A DNA stretch of 56,061 bases from Acidobacteriota bacterium (GCA_016211085.1 JACQSY010000049.1:1-56061), one strand, 5' to 3'; counted from the first letter of the stretch, positions 38,455 to 47,507 are shown. Translations and numbers: made by a program. The notes: a model not told the origin generated them from the sequence alone.

Positions 38455-39433
38455 GTGGCGTACGCTGCTCCTCATAGCGGGCATGGGGCTCTTCACCTTT
38501 CTCCTTTTTCACCTCGGGCCGAGTCAGATCTTCTTCCTGGTCCTGGGAATGGGATGGCGTTTCCTGGGTGTATGTTTGATTTTTTCGGTCTATCAGTGGT
38601 TTCGCGCCGGTGCCCTTTTCCAATGCCTCTCACAAAACACTCAATTCACCCGTCTACAAATTTTTTGGGTGCGTGTCTCCGGCGAAGCAGCAAATTTTTT
38701 AACGTCGACTGGTCCTTTTCTGGCTGAACCGACCAAGGCGTGGCTGCTTACTCGCAGAGGGCTGACAGGCGAGGAGGCGTTTGCTTCGGTACTCACCGAG
38801 TACTTGATTTACCTATTTATTTCCGCAGCTCTTTCTATAGTGGGTCTGCGCTATCTTATCGAAAATGTTCCGGTTAACGGTACCATTTACACCGCAGCGG
38901 TGATCGTGATCTATGTGGCGGTAATTTTCCTGCTGGTCTCGGCAATGGCAGTCTGGTTTCGCATTCACTTGATTGGCGCAATCATCGAGCGTTTTGCAGT
39001 GCTTCCCCTCATCAGGAACCGCTTTCAGGTGAACGTGAGTGCTGTGCATCGCATGGAGGATTTGCTGTTGCTGGTGCTTCGGGATCAGCCCAGAAGATTT
39101 TTTGGGGTGGTCTTGATCGATCTGACGGCGCATTTGATTTTGATTGCCGAGATAATGTGGATCCTCCAGGCGCTGGACACGACAGCACTCTTTTATTACG
39201 CATTCCTGATTGAGACCTCGACGAAGATTGTATCGATAGCCTTTTTCTTTGTTCCGATGCAAATGGGTGCAACCGAGGGGGCGAATGTGCTGGTTTTTCA
39301 AGCGCTGGGACTCTCGGCAGCGGGCGGTTTTACCCTTTCGTTTGTGCGCCGGCTGCGCAGCCTTTTTGTTTCAGGAATTGGAGTGGGCGCCCTGTGGTTT
39401 TTGAGCCGAAGAAAGTCACCTGACCCGGACTAA
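38453..39433 (+). CDS. Flippase-like/LPG synthase TM-domain protein
   Basis: A 326-residue protein with about eight membrane segments. It carries SGEAANFLTSTGPFLAEPTK, the hallmark of the lysylphosphatidylglycerol synthase TM region (YbhN/UPF0104-like), and ends with VPMQMGATEGANVLVFQALG. The family includes flippases and membrane parts of aminoacyl-lipid synthases; the soluble synthase domain is absent here. Lipid or glycolipid translocation is a reasonable guess. Confidence 0.8.
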   Translation: MWRTLLLIAGMGLFTFLLFHLGPSQIFFLVLGMGWRFLGVCLIFSVYQWFRAGALFQCLSQNTQFTRLQIFWVRVSGEAANFLTSTGPFLAEPTKAWLLTRRGLTGEEAFASVLTEYLIYLFISAALSIVGLRYLIENVPVNGTIYTAAVIVIYVAVIFLLVSAMAVWFRIHLIGAIIERFAVLPLIRNRFQVNVSAVHRMEDLLLLVLRDQPRRFFGVVLIDLTAHLILIAEIMWILQALDTTALFYYAFLIETSTKIVSIAFFFVPMQMGATEGANVLVFQALGLSAAGGFTLSFVRRLRSLFVSGIGVGALWFLSRRKSPDPD

Positions 39434-39558
39434 TGGGATGGTAAAAAATCCACCAGAGAACTGTTGCGGAGATCAGGGCTAATTCCAAGGTAGCTGTCCT
39501 GAATTTGCATTCACGCCAGCATCCAGTGCTTGGTGCGACAATAAGATAAGGAGGCAAA

Positions 39559-39702
39559 ATGACGATCACCATAGCCAGCTTGACCCCTTTGGTTGCAATT
39601 TTGTTCGGGATCCTCATCCTGATCTTTCCCAGACTGCTGAATTACCTGATCGCGCTGTACCTGATACTTTCAGGATTGATGGGGCTCGGCCTGGTAGGTT
39701 GA
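39559..39702 (+). CDS. DUF3096 small membrane protein (47 aa)
   Basis: A strong AAGGAGG lies 5 bp before ATG 39559. The 47-residue product has two short hydrophobic segments (LTPLVAILFGILILIFPRLL and YLIALYLILSGLMGLGL) with the central PRLLNYLIA motif typical of DUF3096. Function unknown. It is too short for most ORF callers' thresholds but well supported. Confidence 0.85.
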   Translation: MTITIASLTPLVAILFGILILIFPRLLNYLIALYLILSGLMGLGLVG

Positions 39703-39749
39703 GGGACGCAACCGGCGGTACTACTTGATTGCTTCGGCTGGTCCGGGCC

Positions 39750-40799
39750 TCACTGAACTTGAACTCCGGGAGATTCTCTTTTTGTAAAGTAAGGGATTAT
39801 CTCTTTTCCGAAAGCCTCGGCGATTTCCATGGGAAGCTTGTAGGAGGAGAAGCCGAGCAAGGCGAAATGGCGGATGCCGAAAGAAAGCGCTGCTTCAATT
39901 CGCGGGATGATACGACGTGGCGTGCCCACCAGGGTGTAGTGCTCGCAGAAAGCCTCGAGAACCTCATCAGGAATCCAAGCCGTTGCTTCGATGGCACGAT
40001 CCCAATCTTCGCAGTGATTCACGTCAGGATAGAGTTCGGGCATGGGCTGGGGCTCGGGAACTGTAATGCCCGCCGCACGCAACGTTTCGGGCGCATGGAG
40101 CGCGTAAAAAGCGCAAAGTGGGCGAGCCTGGAGCCGCGCTGCCCTGGCATCCGCGCCCATCTGGCATTGTACGCTGAGAATCAAATCAAGTTCTTGCAAC
40201 GTACGACCCGCCCGCCCGGCCCCGGCACGGACGTTGGTCAACGCGTACTCCAGGTTCACACGGTCAATGCCGGTGAGCAGGAAAACCCCGTCCGCGAGTT
40301 CCCCGGCTAGCTGCAAAGCAAGAGGACCGCTGGCCGCCACGTAGATCGGTACCGGAGATTGTCTTTCCTGTGCGCATTTCATGTGTACCTGGCGCGAGCC
40401 GATATGCTGCCATTTTCCTGAGCTCAAGGAGCGGATTTTGAGAATGGTATCCCGCAATATGCTCAGGCGTGCAGGACTCCGTCCCAGGGTCCGGACTGAA
40501 GAGTCACCCACTCCCAGGCCCAGAACCGCGCGGCCGTTGGAGAGCTCGTCCAGCGTGACTATGGCACACGCATTGGAAGAAAAATCCCGTATGACCGGCG
40601 AAGTAACACAAGGACCCAGGCGGACACGGCTCGTACCCAGAGCCATGGCTGTAAGCGTGACCCAAAGTTCCCGCCACAAAAGTGGGGAGTCGGGAACCCA
40701 TACTTCATCAAAGCCCAGCTGTTCTGCCCGGCGAGCCGCGCTAACCATCTCACTCACGGGCCGACAGGGCGGCAGCCTCAAGCCAAATTGAATCCTCAT
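39750..40799 (-). CDS. LLM-class flavin/F420-dependent oxidoreductase
   Basis: A 349-residue luciferase-like TIM barrel. It has IQFGLRLPPCRPVSEMVSAA, EQLGFDEVWVPDSPLLWREL, RVRLGPCVTSPVIRD and RAVLGLGVGDSS. The order resembles methylenetetrahydromethanopterin reductase-like F420 enzymes, but FMN use cannot be excluded. Substrate unknown. Confidence 0.85.
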   Translation of the reverse strand: MRIQFGLRLPPCRPVSEMVSAARRAEQLGFDEVWVPDSPLLWRELWVTLTAMALGTSRVRLGPCVTSPVIRDFSSNACAIVTLDELSNGRAVLGLGVGDSSVRTLGRSPARLSILRDTILKIRSLSSGKWQHIGSRQVHMKCAQERQSPVPIYVAASGPLALQLAGELADGVFLLTGIDRVNLEYALTNVRAGAGRAGRTLQELDLILSVQCQMGADARAARLQARPLCAFYALHAPETLRAAGITVPEPQPMPELYPDVNHCEDWDRAIEATAWIPDEVLEAFCEHYTLVGTPRRIIPRIEAALSFGIRHFALLGFSSYKLPMEIAEAFGKEIIPYFTKRESPGVQVQ

Positions 40800-41093
40800 G
40801 AATATTGAAAAGCAATCAAGAGAACATGTGTTGCGACCTGGAGCAGTCCAGGTGCTGGGTATAGCGGAAAAGGGGCGCCCAGGAATAGAACCAGCCCCTT
40901 GCTTCTGTGTTGTTAAATCAAAGGATTACTTTTTCAAGGAACTGAAAAAGTCGCCCAGTGAAAAGCACAATCATACTCTGGGCAGGGGAAACAAACCACA
41001 GACGCATAGCGTCCCGGGCCAAACAACACAACCCCCTAAGAGAGCGAAAGAAAATCCGCCCTTTTCCCGAACGGGTGCGAACGTGAGAGACCC

Positions 41094-41417
41094 TTACTTC
41101 AAATGCTGATTGATCAGCTTGGTCATCTCAAACATTGAAACCTGGTTCTTGCCTTTAAAGACCGGTTTCAATTTGGCATCGGCGTTGATCATGCGCCGAT
41201 TCTTGGCGTCCTGCAGCCGATTCTTCTTGATGTAATCCCAGACCTTCTTGGTGACCTCGGTCCGCGGCAGGGCCTTGGTGCCCACGATCTGGGCGAGGTC
41301 CGCACTGGGCTGCATCGCCTTCATGAAAGCCGGATTCGGTTTTCGGGTCGTCTTCTTTTTGGCTGGAGTTTTCTTTTTTGCTGCAGTGGCCTTGGTTGCT
41401 TTCTTTTTGGTCGGCAT
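41094..41417 (-). CDS. SWIB/MDM2-domain protein with lysine-rich tail
   Basis: A 107-residue protein. The first 27 residues are a histone-H1-like Lys/Ala/Thr tail (KKKATKATAAKKKTPAKKKT). Residues 34-107 are a SWIB domain: LAQIVGTKALPRTEVTKKVW, then DYIKKNRLQD and a MFEMTKLINQHLK end. In eukaryotes SWIB is part of chromatin remodellers; bacterial copies (Chlamydia and others) are proposed to bind DNA. A nucleoid-associated role is inferred. Confidence 0.9.
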   Translation of the reverse strand: MPTKKKATKATAAKKKTPAKKKTTRKPNPAFMKAMQPSADLAQIVGTKALPRTEVTKKVWDYIKKNRLQDAKNRRMINADAKLKPVFKGKNQVSMFEMTKLINQHLK

Positions 41418-41703
41418 AGATTTTCTTCCTTTCGAAATGCGCCAATTATAAACGCAGTAGGCGACGCTTTATGAAAATTTATTTACGAAAGCGAAAAAAT
41501 TCGAGAAAGAGAGGTCTCCGGCGGCCTCCCTGAGGTATCGATCTTGTTGAGGGATCTGGGTCAGTCTGAACGGGTCTGGAGGTCCGCCTTGAACCGGCGT
41601 GGACGCTCTCGTGCTTCCTTCTGGCTCGCGCGGTCAGCCAACCAGGTCTCTCTGGAGGTCAAGAGAAAGTCTCAGAGGCAAGCGAAGATTGGGGTACTAA
41701 AGA

Positions 41704-41726
41704 GGGCTCCGGTGGATCCGGAGCCC
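41704..41726 (-). terminator. Terminator of the RRM gene
   Basis: A perfect 9-bp stem GGGCTCCGG/CCGGAGCCC with a 5-nt loop begins 6 bp after the RRM stop codon on the minus strand, followed by TCTTTAG. Confidence 0.7.
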
Positions 41727-41732
41727 GAAGCC

Positions 41733-42062
41733 TTACCAGCGTTTGTTTCCGCCGCGAAAACCGCCGCGATCGCCAGAACGGCGATGGCCACCCCCAGAGG
41801 GGCGTCCACTTTCCTCGCGCGGGCGCGCAATGTTGACCGTCAGTGCGCGGCCGTCCAGCTCACGACCGTTCAATTCAGCGATCGCCTTTTCACATTCCTC
41901 CTGCGTGGACATCTCAACGAAACCGAAGCCCCTGGATTGACCCGTATAGCGATCGGTCACCACAGTTGCGGATTCTACCCGGCCGGCTTCTGTGAAAAGC
42001 TGTTCCAGATCCCCACTGGAGGTCTGAAACGATAGATTTCCGACGAAGAGTTTCTTAGACAT
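41733..42062 (-). CDS. RNA-binding protein with RRM domain
   Basis: A 109-residue protein. The RNA recognition motif occupies residues 3-80, with RNP2 LFVGNL and RNP1 RGFGFVEM both intact. The tail (83-109) is Gly/Arg-rich (GGGHRRSGDRGGFRGGNKRW). This is the standard bacterial small RRM protein, often cold-induced. A terminator follows directly. Confidence 0.93.
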   Translation of the reverse strand: MSKKLFVGNLSFQTSSGDLEQLFTEAGRVESATVVTDRYTGQSRGFGFVEMSTQEECEKAIAELNGRELDGRALTVNIARPREESGRPSGGGHRRSGDRGGFRGGNKRW

Positions 42063-42334
42063 ACATTTCCTTTCAAATTTGCTGGAAGCTTGAAATAGAT
42101 CGGGCGAAACTGCGCGGTCTAATGCTCACTGAGCAGCCTCCATATTTTTCGCCTGCTCCGAACCAACTGACCGCGTACCTTCGGGGCGGGAAGATCCTGA
42201 GAAGACTTCATTCAATTTACAATAGTTTCGACGGCAGGTGCAAGGGACCTATATGCACCCACATGCCTGCACGAGCGGAGGAAGCCTTACAGGATCCACT
42301 CCAGCAAGCGGACGGAGCGAACAGCCCTGTTAGC

Positions 42335-42351
42335 GTCTCGGAGCCCGAGAC
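42335..42351 (-). terminator. Hairpin after the secreted lipoprotein gene
   Basis: GTCTCGG (42335-42341) and CCGAGAC (42345-42351) form a perfect 7-bp stem adjacent to the stop codon at 42353. There is no T run, so termination is uncertain. Confidence 0.35.
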
Positions 42352-42352
42352 A

Positions 42353-43657
42353 CTAGTCACCTGGGGTGCCGGAAGGCAAACTGGCGGACTGTTCACCGTT
42401 TAAAGTCCGCAGCGAAATCACGGCAATATCGGTATTGCTCACCAGAGTCAGCGTTCCTGAAAGCGATGGACGCGATCCTAGATTGGCAAGGTCTGTAAAA
42501 AACTGAGCGCGTTGGCTTCTGGCAGGAAGCGTCAGCGTATTTCGTGACGTGGTGGCGGCGCCGTCTTCGCGAAAAATCGTTGTGATGGTGGCCGCGGCTG
42601 CCGTAGGGTTGGCAACGGCAATCGCCGTGTCCAGACCATCCGCGCTCTTGGAAACTTTCAACACGTGACGCGTATCCACCACGGGGGCTTCAATGCCTGC
42701 CTCGGTGCGCAGGTTTTGCCCCGTCACTTGAAAGCGCTCTGCAGTAACGGTCGATGAAAGAACATTTGTGTTCGAGAACACCACTGATGATTTGAAGGGA
42801 TGGGTGGCCGTCGTAGTCAGCAGGGCCCACCCCACCTGGGGAGGCTCCACACCGGCTGGATCCAATTCGAGTTCGGCGCTGGATCTCGCGAACATGTTAA
42901 GGGTATGTTGAGAGCCGGTGTTGTTTCCGGCCTTGACGCTGAGCGCGGTCCCATCCTGCTTGAAAAAGTTTACCGTCACCGCCATGGGGTCTCCCGGGTT
43001 GTTGACCACCAGTTTTGAGGTGATGCTGAGGGAACCCGATTTTCCAACGCCCAGGTGAGGAATGATCTGGGCGTTGATTAGAAGCATTTTGTTCAAGACT
43101 AGAGGATTACTTCCCGTGAAGTTGAGCGTAGCCGTCACATTGTAGGCACCCGAAATCAGGTTGAATACACCCGGCAAAAAATTCATAGTGTAAACACCGG
43201 CAGGAATTTCTCCGAGAGCAGCACCTGTGGGGTTCACCGTCAGTGTGCCTGCGGCAAAACTTAACTGCGCAGCCCGTGGCAGGTTAAAAAAACCTTGCGT
43301 ACTGGTCTGAATCAGCAGTGGAGCTCCCCTTATCAAACTTTCAGTATAAAGTCCGGCCGCTCCAAAGAAACTTTTGACACCGTTATCGGTGAGGGAGTCA
43401 AAAAGCTGAGCGGGGAATAGGATGCTGGCTCCTGAAGGCGTAGGCAAAGCTGCGTCCGCTCGAATAGTCGCGGTGAAGGCTCGCCCGGACGTATCAAACT
43501 GGACCGTCATGTTTTCAGGAATTTCTGAGACGGCAACTGCTTTGCGAGAAGGAGCAGGATTCGTCGTGCTCAGCGCATCGGAATTGAGACAACCGGCCGT
43601 CCAAAGGGTGGGAAACACAAACAGCAGGAACTTGCACAGGCTTAATGTGCGGAACAT
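42353..43657 (-). CDS. Predicted secreted beta-rich lipoprotein
   Basis: A 434-residue protein preceded by AGGAGGTCC. The signal peptide ends in TAGC (Cys23), a fair lipobox, so it may be a lipoprotein. The mature part is built of beta modules (IVVNNPGDPMAVTVNFFKQD-type stretches, [39 protein letters not shown]). These resemble the modules of the protein at 34848-36032. No enzyme motif. Surface location likely; function unknown. Confidence 0.65.
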   Translation of the reverse strand: MFRTLSLCKFLLFVFPTLWTAGCLNSDALSTTNPAPSRKAVAVSEIPENMTVQFDTSGRAFTATIRADAALPTPSGASILFPAQLFDSLTDNGVKSFFGAAGLYTESLIRGAPLLIQTSTQGFFNLPRAAQLSFAAGTLTVNPTGAALGEIPAGVYTMNFLPGVFNLISGAYNVTATLNFTGSNPLVLNKMLLINAQIIPHLGVGKSGSLSITSKLVVNNPGDPMAVTVNFFKQDGTALSVKAGNNTGSQHTLNMFARSSAELELDPAGVEPPQVGWALLTTTATHPFKSSVVFSNTNVLSSTVTAERFQVTGQNLRTEAGIEAPVVDTRHVLKVSKSADGLDTAIAVANPTAAAATITTIFREDGAATTSRNTLTLPARSQRAQFFTDLANLGSRPSLSGTLTLVSNTDIAVISLRTLNGEQSASLPSGTPGD

Positions 43658-43900
43658 TCTGGACCTCCTTTTCTTGCCGGATGCGGCAACTGTACTGATT
43701 CGTTAGATTATCTGAAGGAAATAGCCTTCCTGTCCACACCATCTGTGGAATGTGGCGGCTCGCCTGAACCCGATTTTTTAATCGCCTCTCGTTGCAAACT
43801 GCCGGGTGATGTTATTATCTTGCTGCGGCATTCGAATTTTCCGATTTGCCCTAAGCCGGGCTCAAGCGAGCGAAGCCCGGAGATGGGAGAACTAGATCAA

Positions 43901-44404
43901 ATGAGATTTCGCCAAGTCCGGCGGCACACCTTTAGCGCCGTCGTCCTGTTGCTTCTTATGGGGGCCCTGGGCGCACAGGTGAAGCGGGCTTCTGCCGAGA
44001 CCTTGACCGTTTATAAGAACCCAACTTGAGGGTGCTGTGTGGGCTGGGCAGCCCACTTGCAGCAAAAAGGTTTTGGTATTAAGACCGTCGAGTCCACCAA
44101 TGCTGAGCTGGATGCGATCAAGGACAAGTACGGAATTCCGAAAAGTTTTCGGACTTGCCACACCGCGGTGGTTGGTAACTACGCGATTGAGGGCCACGTG
44201 CCGGCTGACGTGCTGGCGCGGTTCCTGAAGGAAAAACCGGCGGCGGCGGGTATCGCCGTACCGGGCATGCCCATGGGATCTCCCGGCATGGAGGGCCCCA
44301 ATCCTCAGACCTACACGGTTTACCTGTTTGACAAGGAAGGTCGCAGCCGCGTCTACAGCATTGTCCAGCCCGAAGGGGCAAAAACTGAAGGGGCAAAAAA
44401 GTGA
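43901..44404 (+). CDS. Probable selenoprotein: DUF411 metal-binding protein with in-frame TGA
   Basis: Read through a TGA at 44027-44029, this frame encodes 167 residues. An N-terminal signal or anchor (about 12-32, TFSAVVLLLLMGALG) is followed by TLTVYKNPT, U43, GCCVGWAAHLQQKGF. Further on come SFRTCHTAVVGNYAIEGHVP and GIAVPGMPMGSPGMEG. DUF411 proteins have CGCC at this place, so TGA replaces the first cysteine. DUF411 proteins are periplasmic and linked to copper or mercury handling. The frame is otherwise undamaged. A bSECIS-like hairpin follows the TGA (44034-44063). Two alternatives are a nonsense mutation (Cys TGT/TGC to TGA) or a start at GTG 44039, which would lack the metal-binding motif. 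ATG 43883 is another in-frame start. Confidence 0.75.
44034..44063 (+). promoter_or_regulatory. Candidate bSECIS hairpin
   Basis: Inner stem GTGGGCT (44039-44045) pairs with AGCCCAC (44050-44056) without mismatch, with loop GGGC (44046-44049). Outer stem GCTG (44034-44037) pairs with CAGC (44060-44063). The G-starting apical loop begins 17 nt after the TGA, close to the spacing in E. coli fdhF. This matches the known bacterial SECIS rule (small loop with G in its first two bases, about 16-37 nt from UGA). Confidence 0.65.
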
Positions 44405-44408
44405 CAAG

Positions 44409-44435
44409 CGAGGCTGCGGGAATCCGGCAGCCTCG
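44409..44435 (+). terminator. Hairpin after the DUF411 gene
   Basis: A perfect 9-bp stem CGAGGCTGC/GCAGCCTCG with a 9-nt loop starts 5 bp past the stop codon. It is followed by AGCATCTTGATG and not a clean T run. Confidence 0.55.
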
Positions 44436-44747
44436 AGCATCTTGATGCCTTCAACCTGTCGGCTTGCTGATTTCAACCCCTCCGCCTGAAGTGCCGACCT
44501 CCTAACCGAATCCAATGCCGCTGCGATTATGTCTTGGCGGTGTCTCCTCCGACAGGCGGCGGCCGTTTTGGGTTGCTTTGAATTTCTTGCGGCTGCGGTG
44601 TGCAGTTGTATTTCACAGTTTTTCAAAATAAACTTACCAACCCTGACGGCTCGCCGCTAGAGCGGCGAGAAACACATCAATATCTATGGTTGTACGACTG
44701 CAGCGGGAGCGCCTAAGAGTATCCGGTGGCGCCCTCAGGAGGAATTT
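44436..44747. other. Intergenic region with a GC-rich hairpin
   Basis: No gene seen. At 44650-44669 a 9-bp stem CTCGCCGCT/AGCGGCGAG is separated by only two bases, so it would fold with a small loop. Its role is not clear. AGGAGGAA precedes the amidohydrolase start at 44748. Confidence 0.4.
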
Positions 44748-46559
44748 ATGTACCGATACGTCTGCGTTTCATGGATGATGGCGGCTTCACTGTTTTGCCA
44801 CGCTTTGGCACAAGCTCCGGCTCCGGCACAGCTTCCCCCCGAAGTTCTCGCCTACGCCGATTTGATTTTATTTAACGGGAAAGTACTAGTTGCAGACGAC
44901 CAGTTCACAATTGCCCAGGCGGTCGCGGTTCGCGACGGTAAAATTTTGGCGGTGGGCACCGATCAACGGATCCAGGCGATGGCGGGACCTTCTACAAGAA
45001 GAATCGACCTGGCCGGCAAAACTCTGGTGCCTGGTTTTTACGATACGCACCTCCATCTGGACGGAGCCTTTGACGCCAACTATGTCGGGCCCGCCATGCG
45101 CCACCGCGTCTGGGACGGATCCTATCCCTTGAAAATGACCCGCGCTGAATTCCTGGAGAAGCTGGGAGAGGTCGTGAAAAAGCAGAAACCCGGAGAATGG
45201 GTGTTGTCGTTTGCTCCCATTGAATTCATTCCCCTCCTTCGCAAAGAGCTGGATGAAATCGCTCCCAACAATCCGCTTGAGCTGCGCACCGGTGCAGGAC
45301 CGGGCGAGGAACCGGTATATGCCAACAGCATGGCCATCAAGCTTGCCAAGATGCCGACGGACACTCCAGGTCTTCTGAAGGATGCCAACGGAGAGCCCAC
45401 AGGAACGCTGATCACCTTTGCGGCAGGCGTCATGGAATACGAAACAATTCCCTACGTGGGTATAGAGGGGCGCCTGAAGCCGTTAAAGCAGGCGATGAAA
45501 ATTGCAAATTCCCTGGGCATTACGATGATCGCCACTCGCTCCAAACCCATTTCGCTTTCCGCCATCAAGACGCTCTGGGAACAGCACGAGCTTACCACGC
45601 GCTGGCGCATCGCTACGGAAATGATCCGACACAGCCCTAACGCAGAAATGATCTTGAAGCGTGTGGGGAATCTGGACGGCCTTGGGGATGACATGTTCAA
45701 GCTGTGGGGAATGCAGCCGGGTAACCCCGATGGGAATGATGCTGTGACCTGGATGATGCCGCGCGACAAATTTCTTCATACCCCTCAAGGCGAACGTAAG
45801 GACCTGATTGGCGAGATGTACACCGATTCAGGAATCGATTACTGGTTCGATCGTGAAAGCAGCGGGTATGGTCTGGTCATTCTTGCCAACCGCTACGGGT
45901 GGAGAACCACCATGATCCATACCGCGGGAGATCGAGCTGCTTCCATGCTGCTCGAAGCTTATGAAAAAGCGCACAAAGAAAATCCCATTACAGGGCGGCG
46001 CTTCGCTTTGGACCATGCCCTCATGCTCAACCCTGATCACTTGGAGAAAATGCGCGAGCTGGGTGTCATTCCGAGTGTATACATGGCCAACAGCATCGGT
46101 AACGATCCCTCCGAGAAGGTGAGACTTTACGGTCCGGACAAGGTGGCCAACTTTACGCCCGTGAAAAGCATGATCGCAGCTGGGTTAAAACCTGTCGCCG
46201 AATCAGATGCCGGTCTGAGAAACGGGGGGAAGTTCACCAATCCTCTTTGGAACATCGAAAAGCTGGTAACGCGTACCGACGAAAAAGGAAAAGTATGGGG
46301 ACCTCACGAGCGCATTGATCGAAAGGAAGCTCTGTGGATGTACACCAACTGGGCTTCTTACTATTCCGGAGACGAGAAAATCCTGGGTACCCTTGAGCCG
46401 GGCAAGCTGGCTGACTTGGTGGTCCTTGAAGGCGACTTCATGGCGGTACCCGAAGAATTCTTGTCAGACTTGCGCGTGGCGATGACGTTTGTCGGGGGGA
46501 AGCTGGTCTACGAGCGAGCCGAAAGACTTCCAAACGACAACGTCGAATTTCAGAGGTAA
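44748..46559 (+). CDS. Secreted amidohydrolase (amidohydrolase 3/YtcJ-like)
   Basis: A 603-residue protein with a signal peptide (1-22, ending CHALAQA). The amidohydrolase fold is clear: ADLILFNGKVLVADDQFTIA, LVPGFYDTHLHLDG (HxH metal site, about 102-104), then MIHTAGDRAASMLLEAYEKA, ALDHALMLNPDH, SDAGLRNGGKFTNP and the C-terminal GTLEPGKLADLVVLEGDFMA. YtcJ-type enzymes hydrolyse amide or imide bonds; the substrate is unknown. Confidence 0.85.
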   Translation: MYRYVCVSWMMAASLFCHALAQAPAPAQLPPEVLAYADLILFNGKVLVADDQFTIAQAVAVRDGKILAVGTDQRIQAMAGPSTRRIDLAGKTLVPGFYDTHLHLDGAFDANYVGPAMRHRVWDGSYPLKMTRAEFLEKLGEVVKKQKPGEWVLSFAPIEFIPLLRKELDEIAPNNPLELRTGAGPGEEPVYANSMAIKLAKMPTDTPGLLKDANGEPTGTLITFAAGVMEYETIPYVGIEGRLKPLKQAMKIANSLGITMIATRSKPISLSAIKTLWEQHELTTRWRIATEMIRHSPNAEMILKRVGNLDGLGDDMFKLWGMQPGNPDGNDAVTWMMPRDKFLHTPQGERKDLIGEMYTDSGIDYWFDRESSGYGLVILANRYGWRTTMIHTAGDRAASMLLEAYEKAHKENPITGRRFALDHALMLNPDHLEKMRELGVIPSVYMANSIGNDPSEKVRLYGPDKVANFTPVKSMIAAGLKPVAESDAGLRNGGKFTNPLWNIEKLVTRTDEKGKVWGPHERIDRKEALWMYTNWASYYSGDEKILGTLEPGKLADLVVLEGDFMAVPEEFLSDLRVAMTFVGGKLVYERAERLPNDNVEFQR

Positions 46560-46805
46560 ACCCGGCAGGGTCGTCAATTGCCTGACGGGGCAGACTGATC
46601 AGATGCGCGACTGGCCAGAGAGGCGAGTACCAACGAGCGCTTAAAGAAAAATACGGGGCGCGACTTCGAAAATGGGCCCCTTGGTATTTCGCCCTCCGCC
46701 TCCGAAATTAGTCTTTCGCAGAGAGCAGCTTTCGCATGCGCTGCGCGTGGACAGTGATCGCTTTGGGCAGCCCACGCCCGCCCTGCTTCGCCCTGCCGCC
46801 GTCTG

Positions 46806-47234
46806 TCAGTCCTCGGAAAAAAACCAGCGCAAGAATACCTGTACCTCGGGAAGTTGCAGCGGCTTTCTCAGGACGTCGTTGGCACCCGCAGTGTAAGCCT
46901 CACGGCGCAATTCCGGATAGGCAGTCATGGCCACAATGGGCACCCGATGCAGTGCGGGGAGGCTGCGCATCCGGCGTATCGTCTCGATCCCGTCTATACC
47001 TGGAAGACGCAGATCCAACAAAATCAAATCAGGCGGCTGCCCCGAAGCAACCTCCAGGGCTTCACAGCCATCTCGCGCCTCCAGCGCAATCAATCCAAAT
47101 TGTTCGATAATCAGCCGCAGCATGATCCTGTGGTCCGCATCGTCTTCGACCAGCAGAATGGTCTTTTTTTCTGAAGAAGGATTCGCGTTATGCTTAGGCT
47201 CGGCTGACGGTGCAGGGAGAGGTATCTTTGACAT
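46806..47234 (-). CDS. Single-domain response regulator (CheY-like)
   Basis: About 142 residues from ATG 47234. A short Pro/Ser/Ala-rich start is followed by a receiver domain: ILLVEDDADHRIMLRLIIEQ, phosphoacceptor Asp in LILLDLRLPGIDG, Thr in VAMTAYP, Lys in RKPLQLP. There is no output domain and no kinase nearby. A longer frame to 47471 has no domain upstream and is not used. Confidence 0.85.
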   Translation of the reverse strand: MSKIPLPAPSAEPKHNANPSSEKKTILLVEDDADHRIMLRLIIEQFGLIALEARDGCEALEVASGQPPDLILLDLRLPGIDGIETIRRMRSLPALHRVPIVAMTAYPELRREAYTAGANDVLRKPLQLPEVQVFLRWFFSED

Positions 47235-47473
47235 CTTCGATAAATCAGAACCCTCGATTTTTACGAAGCGAGCAAAAACAGACGACAATTCTCGGAGTGG
47301 GGTATGCAGGAGAAGAAATGCAGCAATATGAAAACCCCGGAGGAAACCTTTACTGGCATGAGCCTTACCTCCTTTGAGGGAGGTGTGCAAGCATAGTGCC
47401 AGGACCGCCCGCCCGCGGAAAGGTCGTGAATTGCGATAGATCGGCCTGCAACAGCCTTGGCGAGACTTCATAG

Positions 47474-47507
47474 AATGTCAAAAAAAGTCAGTTATCACTG
47501 ACATGAA
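47474..47507. promoter_or_regulatory. Inverted repeat in the divergent response regulator/VOC promoter region
   Basis: GTCAGT TATC ACTGAC (47487-47502) is nested inside ATGTCA (47475-47480)/TGACAT (47499-47504), and another TGTCA follows at 47510. It lies between two divergent genes, so an operator is possible. No regulator is assigned. Confidence 0.3.

Noticed and set aside
43892..44626. 244-aa minus-strand frame across the DUF411 gene
   Set aside because: The plus strand has clear DUF411 similarity; the minus frame has no family and arises from GC-rich codon use.
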